Positions 1-5,147 of a DNA stretch of 7,195 nucleotides are shown here, in pieces (the first letter of the stretch is position 1; every line of letters begins with the position of its first letter). The notes below the pieces were generated by a model that saw only the letters and a program-made list of their open reading frames with translations, was not told the DNA's origin and made no database searches. This DNA is from Phycisphaerae bacterium (GTDB lineage Bacteria > Planctomycetota > Phycisphaerae > Phycisphaerales > SM1A02). The position numbers and the translations under genes are program-made. The stretch lies in contig VGXJ01000091.1 of NCBI GenBank assembly GCA_016873375.1, positions 1-7,195 on the forward strand, written 5' to 3'.

Positions 1-1247
1 CCCTTGGGGTAGGGATTCGCCAGCCGCGAGAAGGTCTCCCCCGGGTCGCGCCAGCACTTCGAGCACATGGCCTCGTGCGGCACGTCAACCCGATCGCGCC
101 TGGCCACGCCCGCATTGTCGAGCACCTCGTCGAAGTAGCCATCCGCGCCGTCACGCCGCTCGAACCACAGGTTCTCGCAGTAGGTCGCCCAGCCTTCGTT
201 GAGCCAAAGGTGATCCCAGCTCGTGCAGGTGATGTAGTCACCCGTCCACTGATGCCCGAGCTCGTGGGCGATCAGGCTGTCGTAGTCGCTGTCCTTCGCG
301 GCGGCCTCGCTCAGCCAGGCACCCGGCAGCAGGCTGGTCACACTGGTGTTTTCCATGCCACCTGCACCGAAGTTACGCACGATGAGCTGGTCGTAACGGG
401 CCCATGGATACGGCGTGCCAAAGCGCTCGGCGAGCACCTCGATCATCTCATCCGTCCGGTCATAGGTCCTGTGGACCTCCTCGGCGTGGCCGGGCAGGGC
501 CCAGACCTGCATGGGAACGCGAGAGCGAACATTGGGAAGCTGGGTGCGCTCGAAGGTGCCGGCCACCAAGCTCACCAGATACGCGACATGCGGCTTGTCC
601 TGGAGCCAGTGCCAGGTCTCGCGGCCGTTGGCCACCGTGTGCGACATGAGCTTGCCGTTGCCGCTCGCGCTGACCCCCGCTGGTACATCGATCACCAGCT
701 CGGTCGTCATGCGTTCATTCGGGGAATCATGGCACGGGAACCAGAAGCGATTCGACTCGGGCTGGCCTTGCGTGTGGACCTCGGCCGGGTACGCCTTGGC
801 ATCAGCGCCCGCAGGCGTGAAGGTCATGCCGTCGATCGGATCCGTGCACGAGTAGGTCGTGACGAGGGTGGTCCATGCATCGCCCAGCGGCGCGGCGAAG
901 TGCAGGAAGAGCGACGAACCATCGTGCGACCACTCGACAGGCTTGCCTTCTGCGTCGACGACTGACGCGATGGCCAGTCCCGGCGCATCGAGCCGCAGAC
1001 CACGCACCGGAACGCCGATCGGACGCACCGTCATCGTCTGCTTGGCGGTGAACGCACGGTCCTCGAGCCGCTCGAAGCGGAGCTCGAGCTTCATGTGGCC
1101 GTAGTCGACCAGCCGATCAGGCGCGTAAACGCGCAGATCGCGCCCAGTCGTTGCGTCGACCTCAGGCATCGGCGCCGGCGGCTGCCGACGCTGCACCGGA
1201 CTGAGGGCCATGGCTGCCGAGCACAGGACGAGGGCGATGAGATGCAT
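1..1247 (-). CDS. M1-family zinc aminopeptidase, secreted; C-terminal part outside the window
   Basis: Gluzincin aminopeptidase that removes N-terminal residues from peptides using one zinc ion. The visible 415 residues carry the M1 exopeptidase motif GAGGMENT at about 294-301 and the zinc site HELGH at 328-332, followed 18 residues later by the third ligand in NEGWAT (E351), so the HEXXH-X18-E signature is complete. The catalytic Tyr expected further downstream is not in view because the reading frame leaves the window at base 1. The N-terminus MHLIALVLCSAAMALS is hydrophobic and looks like a signal peptide, suggesting action outside the cytoplasm. The start at 1247 was chosen because it gives this signal sequence; there is no SD, but TACCCT lies 6 nt upstream. 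The gene is divergent from pyrG. Substrate preference cannot be told. Family assignment is very safe; export is inference. Confidence 0.94.
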   Translation of the reverse strand, partial: MHLIALVLCSAAMALSPVQRRQPPAPMPEVDATTGRDLRVYAPDRLVDYGHMKLELRFERLEDRAFTAKQTMTVRPIGVPVRGLRLDAPGLAIASVVDAEGKPVEWSHDGSSLFLHFAAPLGDAWTTLVTTYSCTDPIDGMTFTPAGADAKAYPAEVHTQGQPESNRFWFPCHDSPNERMTTELVIDVPAGVSASGNGKLMSHTVANGRETWHWLQDKPHVAYLVSLVAGTFERTQLPNVRSRVPMQVWALPGHAEEVHRTYDRTDEMIEVLAERFGTPYPWARYDQLIVRNFGAGGMENTSVTSLLPGAWLSEAAAKDSDYDSLIAHELGHQWTGDYITCTSWDHLWLNEGWATYCENLWFERRDGADGYFDEVLDNAGVARRDRVDVPHEAMCSKCWRDPGETFSRLANPYPK

Positions 1248-1253
1248 GCAGAG

Positions 1254-1259
1254 AGGGTA
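1254..1259 (-). promoter_or_regulatory. Possible -10 box for the aminopeptidase gene (leaderless start)
   Basis: On the minus strand TACCCT fits the TANNNT pattern and ends 6 nt before the ATG at 1247. Transcription would then begin at or next to the start codon. No good -35 hexamer is visible at 16-18 nt. The call is supported mainly because other first genes here show the same arrangement. Confidence 0.35.
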
Positions 1260-1290
1260 TCCCTGCTCAGGAAATCGCTGCGCCCGCCGC

Positions 1291-1320
1291 TTGTTTCAGG
1301 TGGGCCCGCCGCTGTACGCT
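1291..1320 (+). promoter_or_regulatory. Putative pyrG promoter (TTGTTT-N18-TACGCT)
   Basis: TTGTTT at 1291-1296 and TACGCT at 1315-1320 are separated by 18 nt and resemble a housekeeping-sigma promoter. The -10 box ends 5 nt before the pyrG ATG at 1326, and no SD is present, so the transcript would be leaderless or nearly so. The 78-bp gap 1248-1325 between the two divergent genes holds only this and the opposing -10 box; no attenuator hairpin was seen. Confidence 0.45.
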
Positions 1321-1325
1321 TGGTT

Positions 1326-1772
1326 ATGCCCCCTGACAACGACCAGCCCGCCCAAGACGGCGCCGACTGCGGCTTCCTGAGCCAGTTCGGTGCCTCGAGC
1401 GAGGCCAACACCGAGCACTACTCACCGGCGCCTGCGGGCTACCAGCGCGGCATCACCAAGTTCGTCGTCGTCATCGGCACGGTCATGAGCGGCTTGGGCA
1501 AAGGCATCTTCAGTTCATCGCTGGCCAAGCTGATTCAGGACAAGGGGCTGAGCGTTGCCCCCATCAAGATGGAGGGCTACCTCAACATCGACAGCGGTAC
1601 GCTGAATCCCTACCGGCACGGCGAGGTCTTCGTGCTCGAGGACGGGCTTGAGACCGACATGGACCTGGGCACCTACGAGCGCCTGCTTGACCAGAACCTG
1701 TCTCGCAAGAACTTCGTCACGGCAGGCCAGGTGTATACGCGGATCCTTGAGCGCGAGCACGCGGATCCTTGA
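1326..1772 (+). CDS. N-terminal fragment of the interrupted CTP synthase
   Basis: This 148-residue frame ends at the TGA made by the tandem duplication. It holds the N-terminal extension (about residues 1-41), the P-loop (51-61) and the HGEVFVLEDG...TDMDLG segment (98-115). Its last four residues (HADP) are non-homologous and come from the second repeat copy. Alone it lacks the VEVGGTAGD magnesium segment, the UTP site and the whole glutaminase domain, so it should not be an active enzyme. The ATG at 1326 was preferred over an upstream in-frame start at 1095, which would lie antisense to the aminopeptidase gene. Confidence 0.6.
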   Translation: MPPDNDQPAQDGADCGFLSQFGASSEANTEHYSPAPAGYQRGITKFVVVIGTVMSGLGKGIFSSSLAKLIQDKGLSVAPIKMEGYLNIDSGTLNPYRHGEVFVLEDGLETDMDLGTYERLLDQNLSRKNFVTAGQVYTRILEREHADP

Positions 1773-1780
1773 GCGCGAGC
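1737..1780 (+). repeat. Exact 22-bp tandem duplication inside pyrG
   Basis: Copy 1 is 1737-1758 and copy 2 is 1759-1780. They are identical and directly adjacent, and the flanking bases differ, so the unit is exactly 22 bp. Because 22 is not a multiple of three, it shifts the frame and places a TGA at 1770-1772. One copy encodes the expected TRILERE segment of CTP synthase. Confidence 0.97.
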
Positions 1781-1812
1781 GCCGCGGGGGCTACCTGGGC
1801 CGCGATGTGCAG

Positions 1813-3198
1813 ATGATCCCGCACGTGACCGGCGAAGTGAAGATGAAGCTGCGCGAGCTCGCCATGGGCGGCCCGCGCGGGAAGCAGCTCGACGTGGTGT
1901 TCGTCGAGGTCGGTGGCACCGCTGGCGACTACGAAAACGGCTTTTACATCGAGGCGCTCCGCGAGCTGGCCTTCGAGGAAGGTCCCGGCAGCACCTGCTT
2001 CGTGGCGCTGACCTACATCCTCGAGCCGTCGATCCTGGGCGAGCAGAAGTCCAAGGCGGCGCAGCTGGGCATCAAGCGGCTGATGGAAGCGGGCGTGCAG
2101 CCCAACATCGTCGCCTGCCGCGCCAAGAATCCCGTCACCGACAAGGTGATGGAGAAGATCGCGATGTTCAGCAATGTCCCGCTGAAGCGCATCTTCTCGA
2201 TGCACGACCGCACATCGATCTACTCGATCCCCGATGCCATGCGCCAGGCGGGGCTCGACCGAGAGATCCTCTCGATCCTGTCGCTGCACGACCGCGTCGA
2301 TCCGGCCCGCGAGGACCGCGCGCGCGCATCGTGGAACACCTTCACCGCCAAGCTTCAGGCTGATCGCCAGCACTCCGTCACGATCGGCATCGCCGGCAAG
2401 TACTCGTCGCTGCGCGATGCCTACGCGAGCATCGAAAAGGCCCTTGAGCATTGCAGCATCGAGCTGGGCGCGAAGATGGATGTGCGCTGGCTCGAGACCA
2501 GCGACATCGCCTCGGCCTCGGATGCAGCCGGGACCTTCGAGGGCGTCGACGGGATCATCGTGCCAGGCGGCTTCGGCAGCCGCGGCGTGCAGGGCAAGAT
2601 CCTTTCCGTCCAGTGGGCACGCGAATCGAAGACGCCCTTCCTCGGCATCTGCCTTGGCTTCCAGGTCGCCGTCATCGAGTACGCCCGCAATGTGCTCGGC
2701 ATGACCGACGCGGACAGCACGGAATTCAGTTCAAACACCACATATCCCGTGATCAGCGAGCTGCCCGATCAGAAGCGGCTCGAAGGAATCGTCGGTGGAA
2801 CCATGCGACTCGGTGCGCAGGACGTGCAGCTCGCCGCCGGCAGCCTCGCCAGCTTCCTCTACGGCAACGCGACCAGCATTCGAGAGCGCTTCCGCCATCG
2901 CTACGAGGTCGACCCCTCGTTCATCACGCAACTCACGGCAGGCGGAATGGTCTTCAGCGGTCGCCATCCGACGCATCCGATCATGCAGGTCCTCGAACTG
3001 CCGATCGGAGCGCACCCCTATTTCATCGGTGGCCAGTTCCATCCCGAACTGACCAGCCGTCCGGTGCGGCCGCAGCCGATGTTCATGGGACTGATAGCCG
3101 CGGCGATCGCGCGCAAGAGCCCCGAGTTCGCCACCACCGCCCTTGGACGCCGCTGGCTTCGCAGTGCATCCGCAGCGACGGCCAGCGCCGGAGCCTGA
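1813..3198 (+). CDS. C-terminal fragment of the interrupted CTP synthase
   Basis: After the duplication, homology continues in the +1 frame from about 1752 (LERERRGGYLG). The first ATG inside true CTP synthase sequence in this frame is at 1813 (MIPHVTGEV). An earlier ATG at 1648 in the same frame would translate out-of-frame pyrG and is not credible. The fragment carries VEVGGTAGD, the UTP-site KSKAAQ and the complete glutaminase domain. It lacks the P-loop, so by itself it could hydrolyse glutamine at most. No SD precedes 1813, so separate translation is doubtful. Confidence 0.45.
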   Translation: MIPHVTGEVKMKLRELAMGGPRGKQLDVVFVEVGGTAGDYENGFYIEALRELAFEEGPGSTCFVALTYILEPSILGEQKSKAAQLGIKRLMEAGVQPNIVACRAKNPVTDKVMEKIAMFSNVPLKRIFSMHDRTSIYSIPDAMRQAGLDREILSILSLHDRVDPAREDRARASWNTFTAKLQADRQHSVTIGIAGKYSSLRDAYASIEKALEHCSIELGAKMDVRWLETSDIASASDAAGTFEGVDGIIVPGGFGSRGVQGKILSVQWARESKTPFLGICLGFQVAVIEYARNVLGMTDADSTEFSSNTTYPVISELPDQKRLEGIVGGTMRLGAQDVQLAAGSLASFLYGNATSIRERFRHRYEVDPSFITQLTAGGMVFSGRHPTHPIMQVLELPIGAHPYFIGGQFHPELTSRPVRPQPMFMGLIAAAIARKSPEFATTALGRRWLRSASAATASAGA

Positions 3199-3218
3199 GG
3201 ACCGTTGTTCCGCTGCGG

Positions 3219-3248
3219 TTGCAGGAGTCGGCCCATGGCCCCTACACT
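3219..3248 (+). promoter_or_regulatory. Putative promoter of the tRNA-Met gene (TTGCAG-N18-TACACT)
   Basis: TTGCAG at 3219-3224 and TACACT at 3243-3248 are 18 nt apart. Initiation 6-8 nt after the -10 box would leave a leader of only about 5-7 nt before the tRNA at 3261. The box lies in the short gap after the pyrG stop, where no clear pyrG terminator was found. Confidence 0.5.
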
Positions 3249-3260
3249 CCTCGACCCTTC

Positions 3261-3334
3261 GCCGATGTAGCTCAGCTGGTTAGAGCGTTGGATTCATAAC
3301 CCGAAGGTCGGCGGTTCGAGTCCGCCCATCGGCA
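3261..3334 (+). tRNA. tRNA-Met (anticodon CAT)
   Basis: A full cloverleaf of 74 nt can be drawn. The acceptor stem GCCGATG/CATCGGC is perfect, the D-stem is GCTC/GAGC, and the T-stem GGCGG/CCGCC encloses TTCGAGT. The anticodon loop TTCATAA puts CAT at 3295-3297. One A31-C39 mismatch closes the anticodon stem. The 3' CCA is not encoded. The first pair G1-C72 argues against initiator tRNA, which normally has an unpaired 1-72. An elongator tRNA-Met is most likely, but tRNA-Ile2, whose CAT is modified to lysidine, cannot be excluded by eye. Confidence 0.93.
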
Positions 3335-3356
3335 TTGCCTTCACCAACGAGCGGCC

Positions 3357-3458
3357 TCACTGCCCCGAGCGCAGCACGAGAGCGAGCAGCGCAAGCAGGC
3401 TCGTGACGATCCAGAGGATCGTGTACAGGCGGGAAAGCCGCCCCTGCTTCATCCACAT
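3357..3458 (-). CDS. 33-residue single-TM small protein downstream of tRNA-Arg
   Basis: The frame encodes MWMKQGRLSR followed by one hydrophobic stretch (about residues 11-29, LYTILWIVTSLLALLALVL) and a short RSGQ tail. A single inner-membrane helix with the basic N-terminus inside is expected. The start at 3458 is supported by GGAGGTGA at 3461-3468, an 8-nt perfect match to the anti-SD; ATG at 3450-3452 is an alternative. The SD begins only 7 nt past the 3' end of tRNA-Arg on the same strand, so the two are probably co-transcribed, with tRNA processing freeing the message. No family is recognised and no function can be assigned. The small size is the main doubt, offset by the strong SD and the clean TM segment. 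Confidence 0.65.
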   Translation of the reverse strand: MWMKQGRLSRLYTILWIVTSLLALLALVLRSGQ

Positions 3459-3460
3459 CG

Positions 3461-3468
3461 TCACCTCC
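3461..3468 (-). promoter_or_regulatory. Strong Shine-Dalgarno site for the 33-residue protein
   Basis: On the minus strand GGAGGTGA matches the 16S anti-SD over 8 nt. The GGAGG core is 5 nt from the ATG at 3458. It is the strongest ribosome-binding site in the window and the main support for this short gene. Confidence 0.75.
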
Positions 3469-3475
3469 GCAAGAA

Positions 3476-3549
3476 CGCCCGATGCGCGATTTGAACGCGC
3501 GACCTCCAGTTTAGGAAACCGGTGCTCTATCCAGCTGAGCTAATCGGGC
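3476..3549 (-). tRNA. tRNA-Arg (anticodon CCT)
   Basis: The minus strand folds into a 74-nt cloverleaf. The acceptor stem is GCCCGAT/ATCGGGC, the D-stem GCTC/GAGC, the anticodon stem CCGGT/ACTGG with loop TTCCTAA, and the T-stem GCGCG/CGCGC around TTCAAAT. All stems are perfect. CCT decodes the AGG codon, which is rare in GC-rich genomes. The discriminator base is G and CCA is not encoded. The gene sits between two small membrane-protein genes on the same strand. No separate promoter was recognised just upstream, so it may be processed from the lipoprotein operon transcript. Confidence 0.95.
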
Positions 3550-3564
3550 AGGATGGCTGACTGG

Positions 3565-3580
3565 GGGCGCAACAGCGCCC
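3565..3580 (-). terminator. GC-rich hairpin between the 39-residue gene and tRNA-Arg
   Basis: Arms gggcgc (3565-3570) and gcgccc (3575-3580) enclose a 4-nt loop, making a 6-bp all-GC stem just after the stop of the 39-residue gene. There is no T tract on either strand. It could be a weak terminator, an attenuator, or a processing or stability element ahead of the tRNA. Its role is uncertain. Confidence 0.3.
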
Positions 3581-3588
3581 GCCTCGAA

Positions 3589-3708
3589 TCACTGATCCTT
3601 GTACCTGCTGCCGGAGCCACCGTCGGCCTTGGACTGTGCGAAGTACAGCACGCACCAGAAAGCAAGGAACAGGACCCAGGCAAGGTTGGCAAGGAGGACG
3701 GGAATCAT
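3589..3708 (-). CDS. 39-residue single-TM small protein overlapping the lipoprotein gene
   Basis: The frame encodes MIPVLLANLAWVLFLAFWCV, continuing LYFAQ and then a hydrophilic tail SKADGGSGSRYKDQ. One membrane helix covers about residues 3-24, with an exposed C-terminus rich in Gly, Ser and charged residues. The ATG at 3706-3708 overlaps the TGA of the upstream lipoprotein gene (ATGA, 4-bp overlap), and AAGGA lies 5 nt before it. Translational coupling and a shared transcript are therefore likely. No family is recognised. A role alongside the lipoprotein, for instance in the envelope, is inference from position only. The overlap, SD and clean helix make it more likely real than chance. Confidence 0.68.
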   Translation of the reverse strand: MIPVLLANLAWVLFLAFWCVLYFAQSKADGGSGSRYKDQ

Positions 3709-5129
3709 CGGGTTCCTTTGGTTGGAGGGGAATCATACTCCGATGCCCGCCAGAGCGGCGCGGCCCATGTGCGGCCCGCTTGCCAAGTCCCAGGCTCCAG
3801 CAGCATGGCGAATGAGTCCGCCACGCACCAGGGCCCCTCGTTGCGGCTGGCCACCCGTGCGCGCATCCCCAGAGGAAGTTGGATCGCCGGAGGGGCCTGA
3901 GGCGCCCGATCCGACAGCGCGCGAACCTCGAACCACGGCTCACCGTCACGCCAGACGATCCCACCCTCCCACCAACGCCCGCTGTCGGCTGGCGCCATGC
4001 GCCGAGCCGGATCGCCCACGAAGAGGAAGCCATCGCGGTCCCACAGGGCACCCATGCGGGCCTGCCGGGCCTCGCTCGGTCCGTCGGTCATCCATGCATT
4101 GCACGCAGCCTCGAAGTCCCGTCGCGCGCTGCGGTCGAAGGCATCGACGACCCGTCGCAAGTCATCGGGGTGGCTCCGTTGCATCCGCGCCAGCAACTCC
4201 GTACGCGACCACTGAACGGCCTCGGCAAGCGACCATCGACCCGGCTCATCGAAGAGCCACCGTGAGCAGCCCCAGCCCGCGCGACCGTCCCACGTCACGC
4301 TCGCGTAGCCCGCGAGCTGGTCGACACCTCCCGCATCGAGCAGGGCCATGGCCAGGCAATCCTCGTCACGCAGGTGCGCCATCAGGCAGTTGCCGGCAGC
4401 GAGCATGGCCTTGCTGCGCGGGCTTCGGATCGGCGTTTCGATGCCATCAAGTTCACGCACCCAGAGCTCGCCCCGGCGCGGCACCAGGCGACCGCTCGGG
4501 TAGGAGTAGCCCACGAGCCATCGCATCTCGTTGCTGCGTCCACTGGTGAAGATGAGATCCGCCCAGTCTGCGGACCACTCGCGCGCGAAGGCACCACTCT
4601 GCTCGACGCCACGCGCCTCGACGATCCATTCCCTGCCGTCGCGGCGATGCACCTCGCCCTGCACACCTTCGCTGAACCAGGTCGCTCGCGCGAACGCGGA
4701 GTCCGGAAGCGGCGTCGTGCCAAGCGCCGAAATCAGCACCATGGGTTCCGTTCGCTGTGCGATCCTCAGTGCCACACCTGGCGAAGGTCCGGTCACGATG
4801 CCCCACATCGCGTCTTCGAAGGGATCATCGTCGATGGCACGGAATGCGCGCTGCCACGCGGCAGACTGCGCGCGGCCGGCCTCGCCGGGCATCGCCACCA
4901 CAATGGCATGATCGACGCCATCGGGCTCGACCACGCCCGGAAGGTCCATTGGTCCGCCGACTGCCAGACGCCATCCACGGACCGCTGCTGCCGCGTGAAC
5001 GACTGCTCTCCATCCCGGATCATCCAGACATGCGCGACTCGCCAGAACGATGCCGCGCGCTGCGGGTGCATCAGCCGCGCTCTCCGAGCAGCCGATCATC
5101 AGGACGAGGATGGAGGCCGCCAAGCCCAT
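3705..5129 (-). CDS. Lipoprotein with gingipain/C25-like (caspase-fold) features, probable pseudo-protease
   Basis: This is a 474-residue protein whose N-terminus MGLAASILVLMIGC ends in a plausible lipobox (C14), so it should be lipid-anchored outside the inner membrane. Three features recall C25 clan-CD cysteine peptidases: AAGNCLM (C248), like the nucleophile loop; GGVDQLAGYASVTWDGRAGWG (268-288), like the following loop; and GDPARR (372-377), like the GDPALR motif near the end of such domains. Where related proteins are expected to show the catalytic His (SGHATE-like), this one reads TSGRSNE (195-201), so catalytic activity may be lost. The motif comparison is from memory and needs a profile search. 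The start at 5129 was chosen because the frame upstream runs into the divergent gene and only this ATG gives a signal peptide. It is followed by an ATGA-overlapping small gene. Confidence 0.75.
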   Translation of the reverse strand: MGLAASILVLMIGCSESAADAPAARGIVLASRACLDDPGWRAVVHAAAAVRGWRLAVGGPMDLPGVVEPDGVDHAIVVAMPGEAGRAQSAAWQRAFRAIDDDPFEDAMWGIVTGPSPGVALRIAQRTEPMVLISALGTTPLPDSAFARATWFSEGVQGEVHRRDGREWIVEARGVEQSGAFAREWSADWADLIFTSGRSNEMRWLVGYSYPSGRLVPRRGELWVRELDGIETPIRSPRSKAMLAAGNCLMAHLRDEDCLAMALLDAGGVDQLAGYASVTWDGRAGWGCSRWLFDEPGRWSLAEAVQWSRTELLARMQRSHPDDLRRVVDAFDRSARRDFEAACNAWMTDGPSEARQARMGALWDRDGFLFVGDPARRMAPADSGRWWEGGIVWRDGEPWFEVRALSDRAPQAPPAIQLPLGMRARVASRNEGPWCVADSFAMLLEPGTWQAGRTWAAPLWRASEYDSPPTKGTR

Positions 5130-5147
5130 TCGTACAATGATACGAGC
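5130..5147. promoter_or_regulatory. 18-bp divergent promoter gap with a 16-bp palindrome
   Basis: Only 18 bp separate the ATG codons of the leftward lipoprotein gene and the rightward zinc-ribbon gene. Bases 5130-5145 read TCGTACAATGATACGA, with 5-bp inverted arms around 6 nt. Rightward TACAAT (5133-5138) ends 9 nt before ATG 5148, and leftward TATCAT (5142-5137) ends 7 nt before ATG 5129, so the two -10 boxes overlap. No SD exists for either gene. No convincing -35 was found on either side; those sites would fall inside the opposite coding region. Confidence 0.5.

Larger units (their letters stand above)
1326..3198 (+). pseudogene. pyrG: CTP synthase (pyrG), frame broken by a 22-bp tandem duplication
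   Basis: CTP synthase makes CTP from UTP, ATP and glutamine in the cytoplasm. The synthetase part has the P-loop GTVMSGLGKGI (K59), K81, the TDMDLG magnesium residues (D113), VEVGGTAGD and the UTP-contact stretch KSKAAQ. The glutaminase part has GGFGSRG, the nucleophile LGICLG (C435 after repair), GGTMRLG, RHRYEVD and QFHPE (H565, E567), so the triad is intact. The frame opens at 1326 but hits TGA at 1770-1772. The rest is read in the next frame from about 1752 to TGA 3196-3198. Removing one 22-bp copy restores YTRILERERRGGYLG across the junction and gives 616 residues, longer than the usual 535-555 because of a 41-residue N-terminal extension and a C-terminal tail. Motifs on both sides are undecayed, so the break is very recent or an assembly error. 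Confidence 0.9.

Noticed and set aside
75..965. Long rightward open frame of 296 codons
   Set aside because: It is antisense to the aminopeptidase gene, whose HELGH, GGMEN and NEGWAT motifs prove the minus strand is coding.
1095..1325. Upstream extension of the pyrG frame to an ATG at 1095
   Set aside because: The extension overlaps the aminopeptidase N-terminus on the other strand and shows no CTP synthase similarity. The promoter-like boxes lie just before 1326.
3199..3260. Terminator after pyrG
   Set aside because: Only short, weak inverted segments are present and there is no T tract. The stretch is better explained by the tRNA-Met promoter.
3476..3549. tRNA-Arg as an integration (att) site of a mobile element
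   Set aside because: No second copy of the tRNA 3' end, no integrase and no phage-like genes are seen in the window.
3599..4549. Rightward 316-codon open frame
   Set aside because: Its Arg/Pro-rich composition is typical of an antisense frame in GC-rich DNA, and it lies across the lipoprotein gene and the 39-residue gene.
4374..5147. Upstream extension of the zinc-ribbon protein to 727 residues
   Set aside because: The extra 258 codons are antisense to the lipoprotein gene and have Arg/His-rich shadow composition. The TM and zinc-ribbon region begins at 5148.
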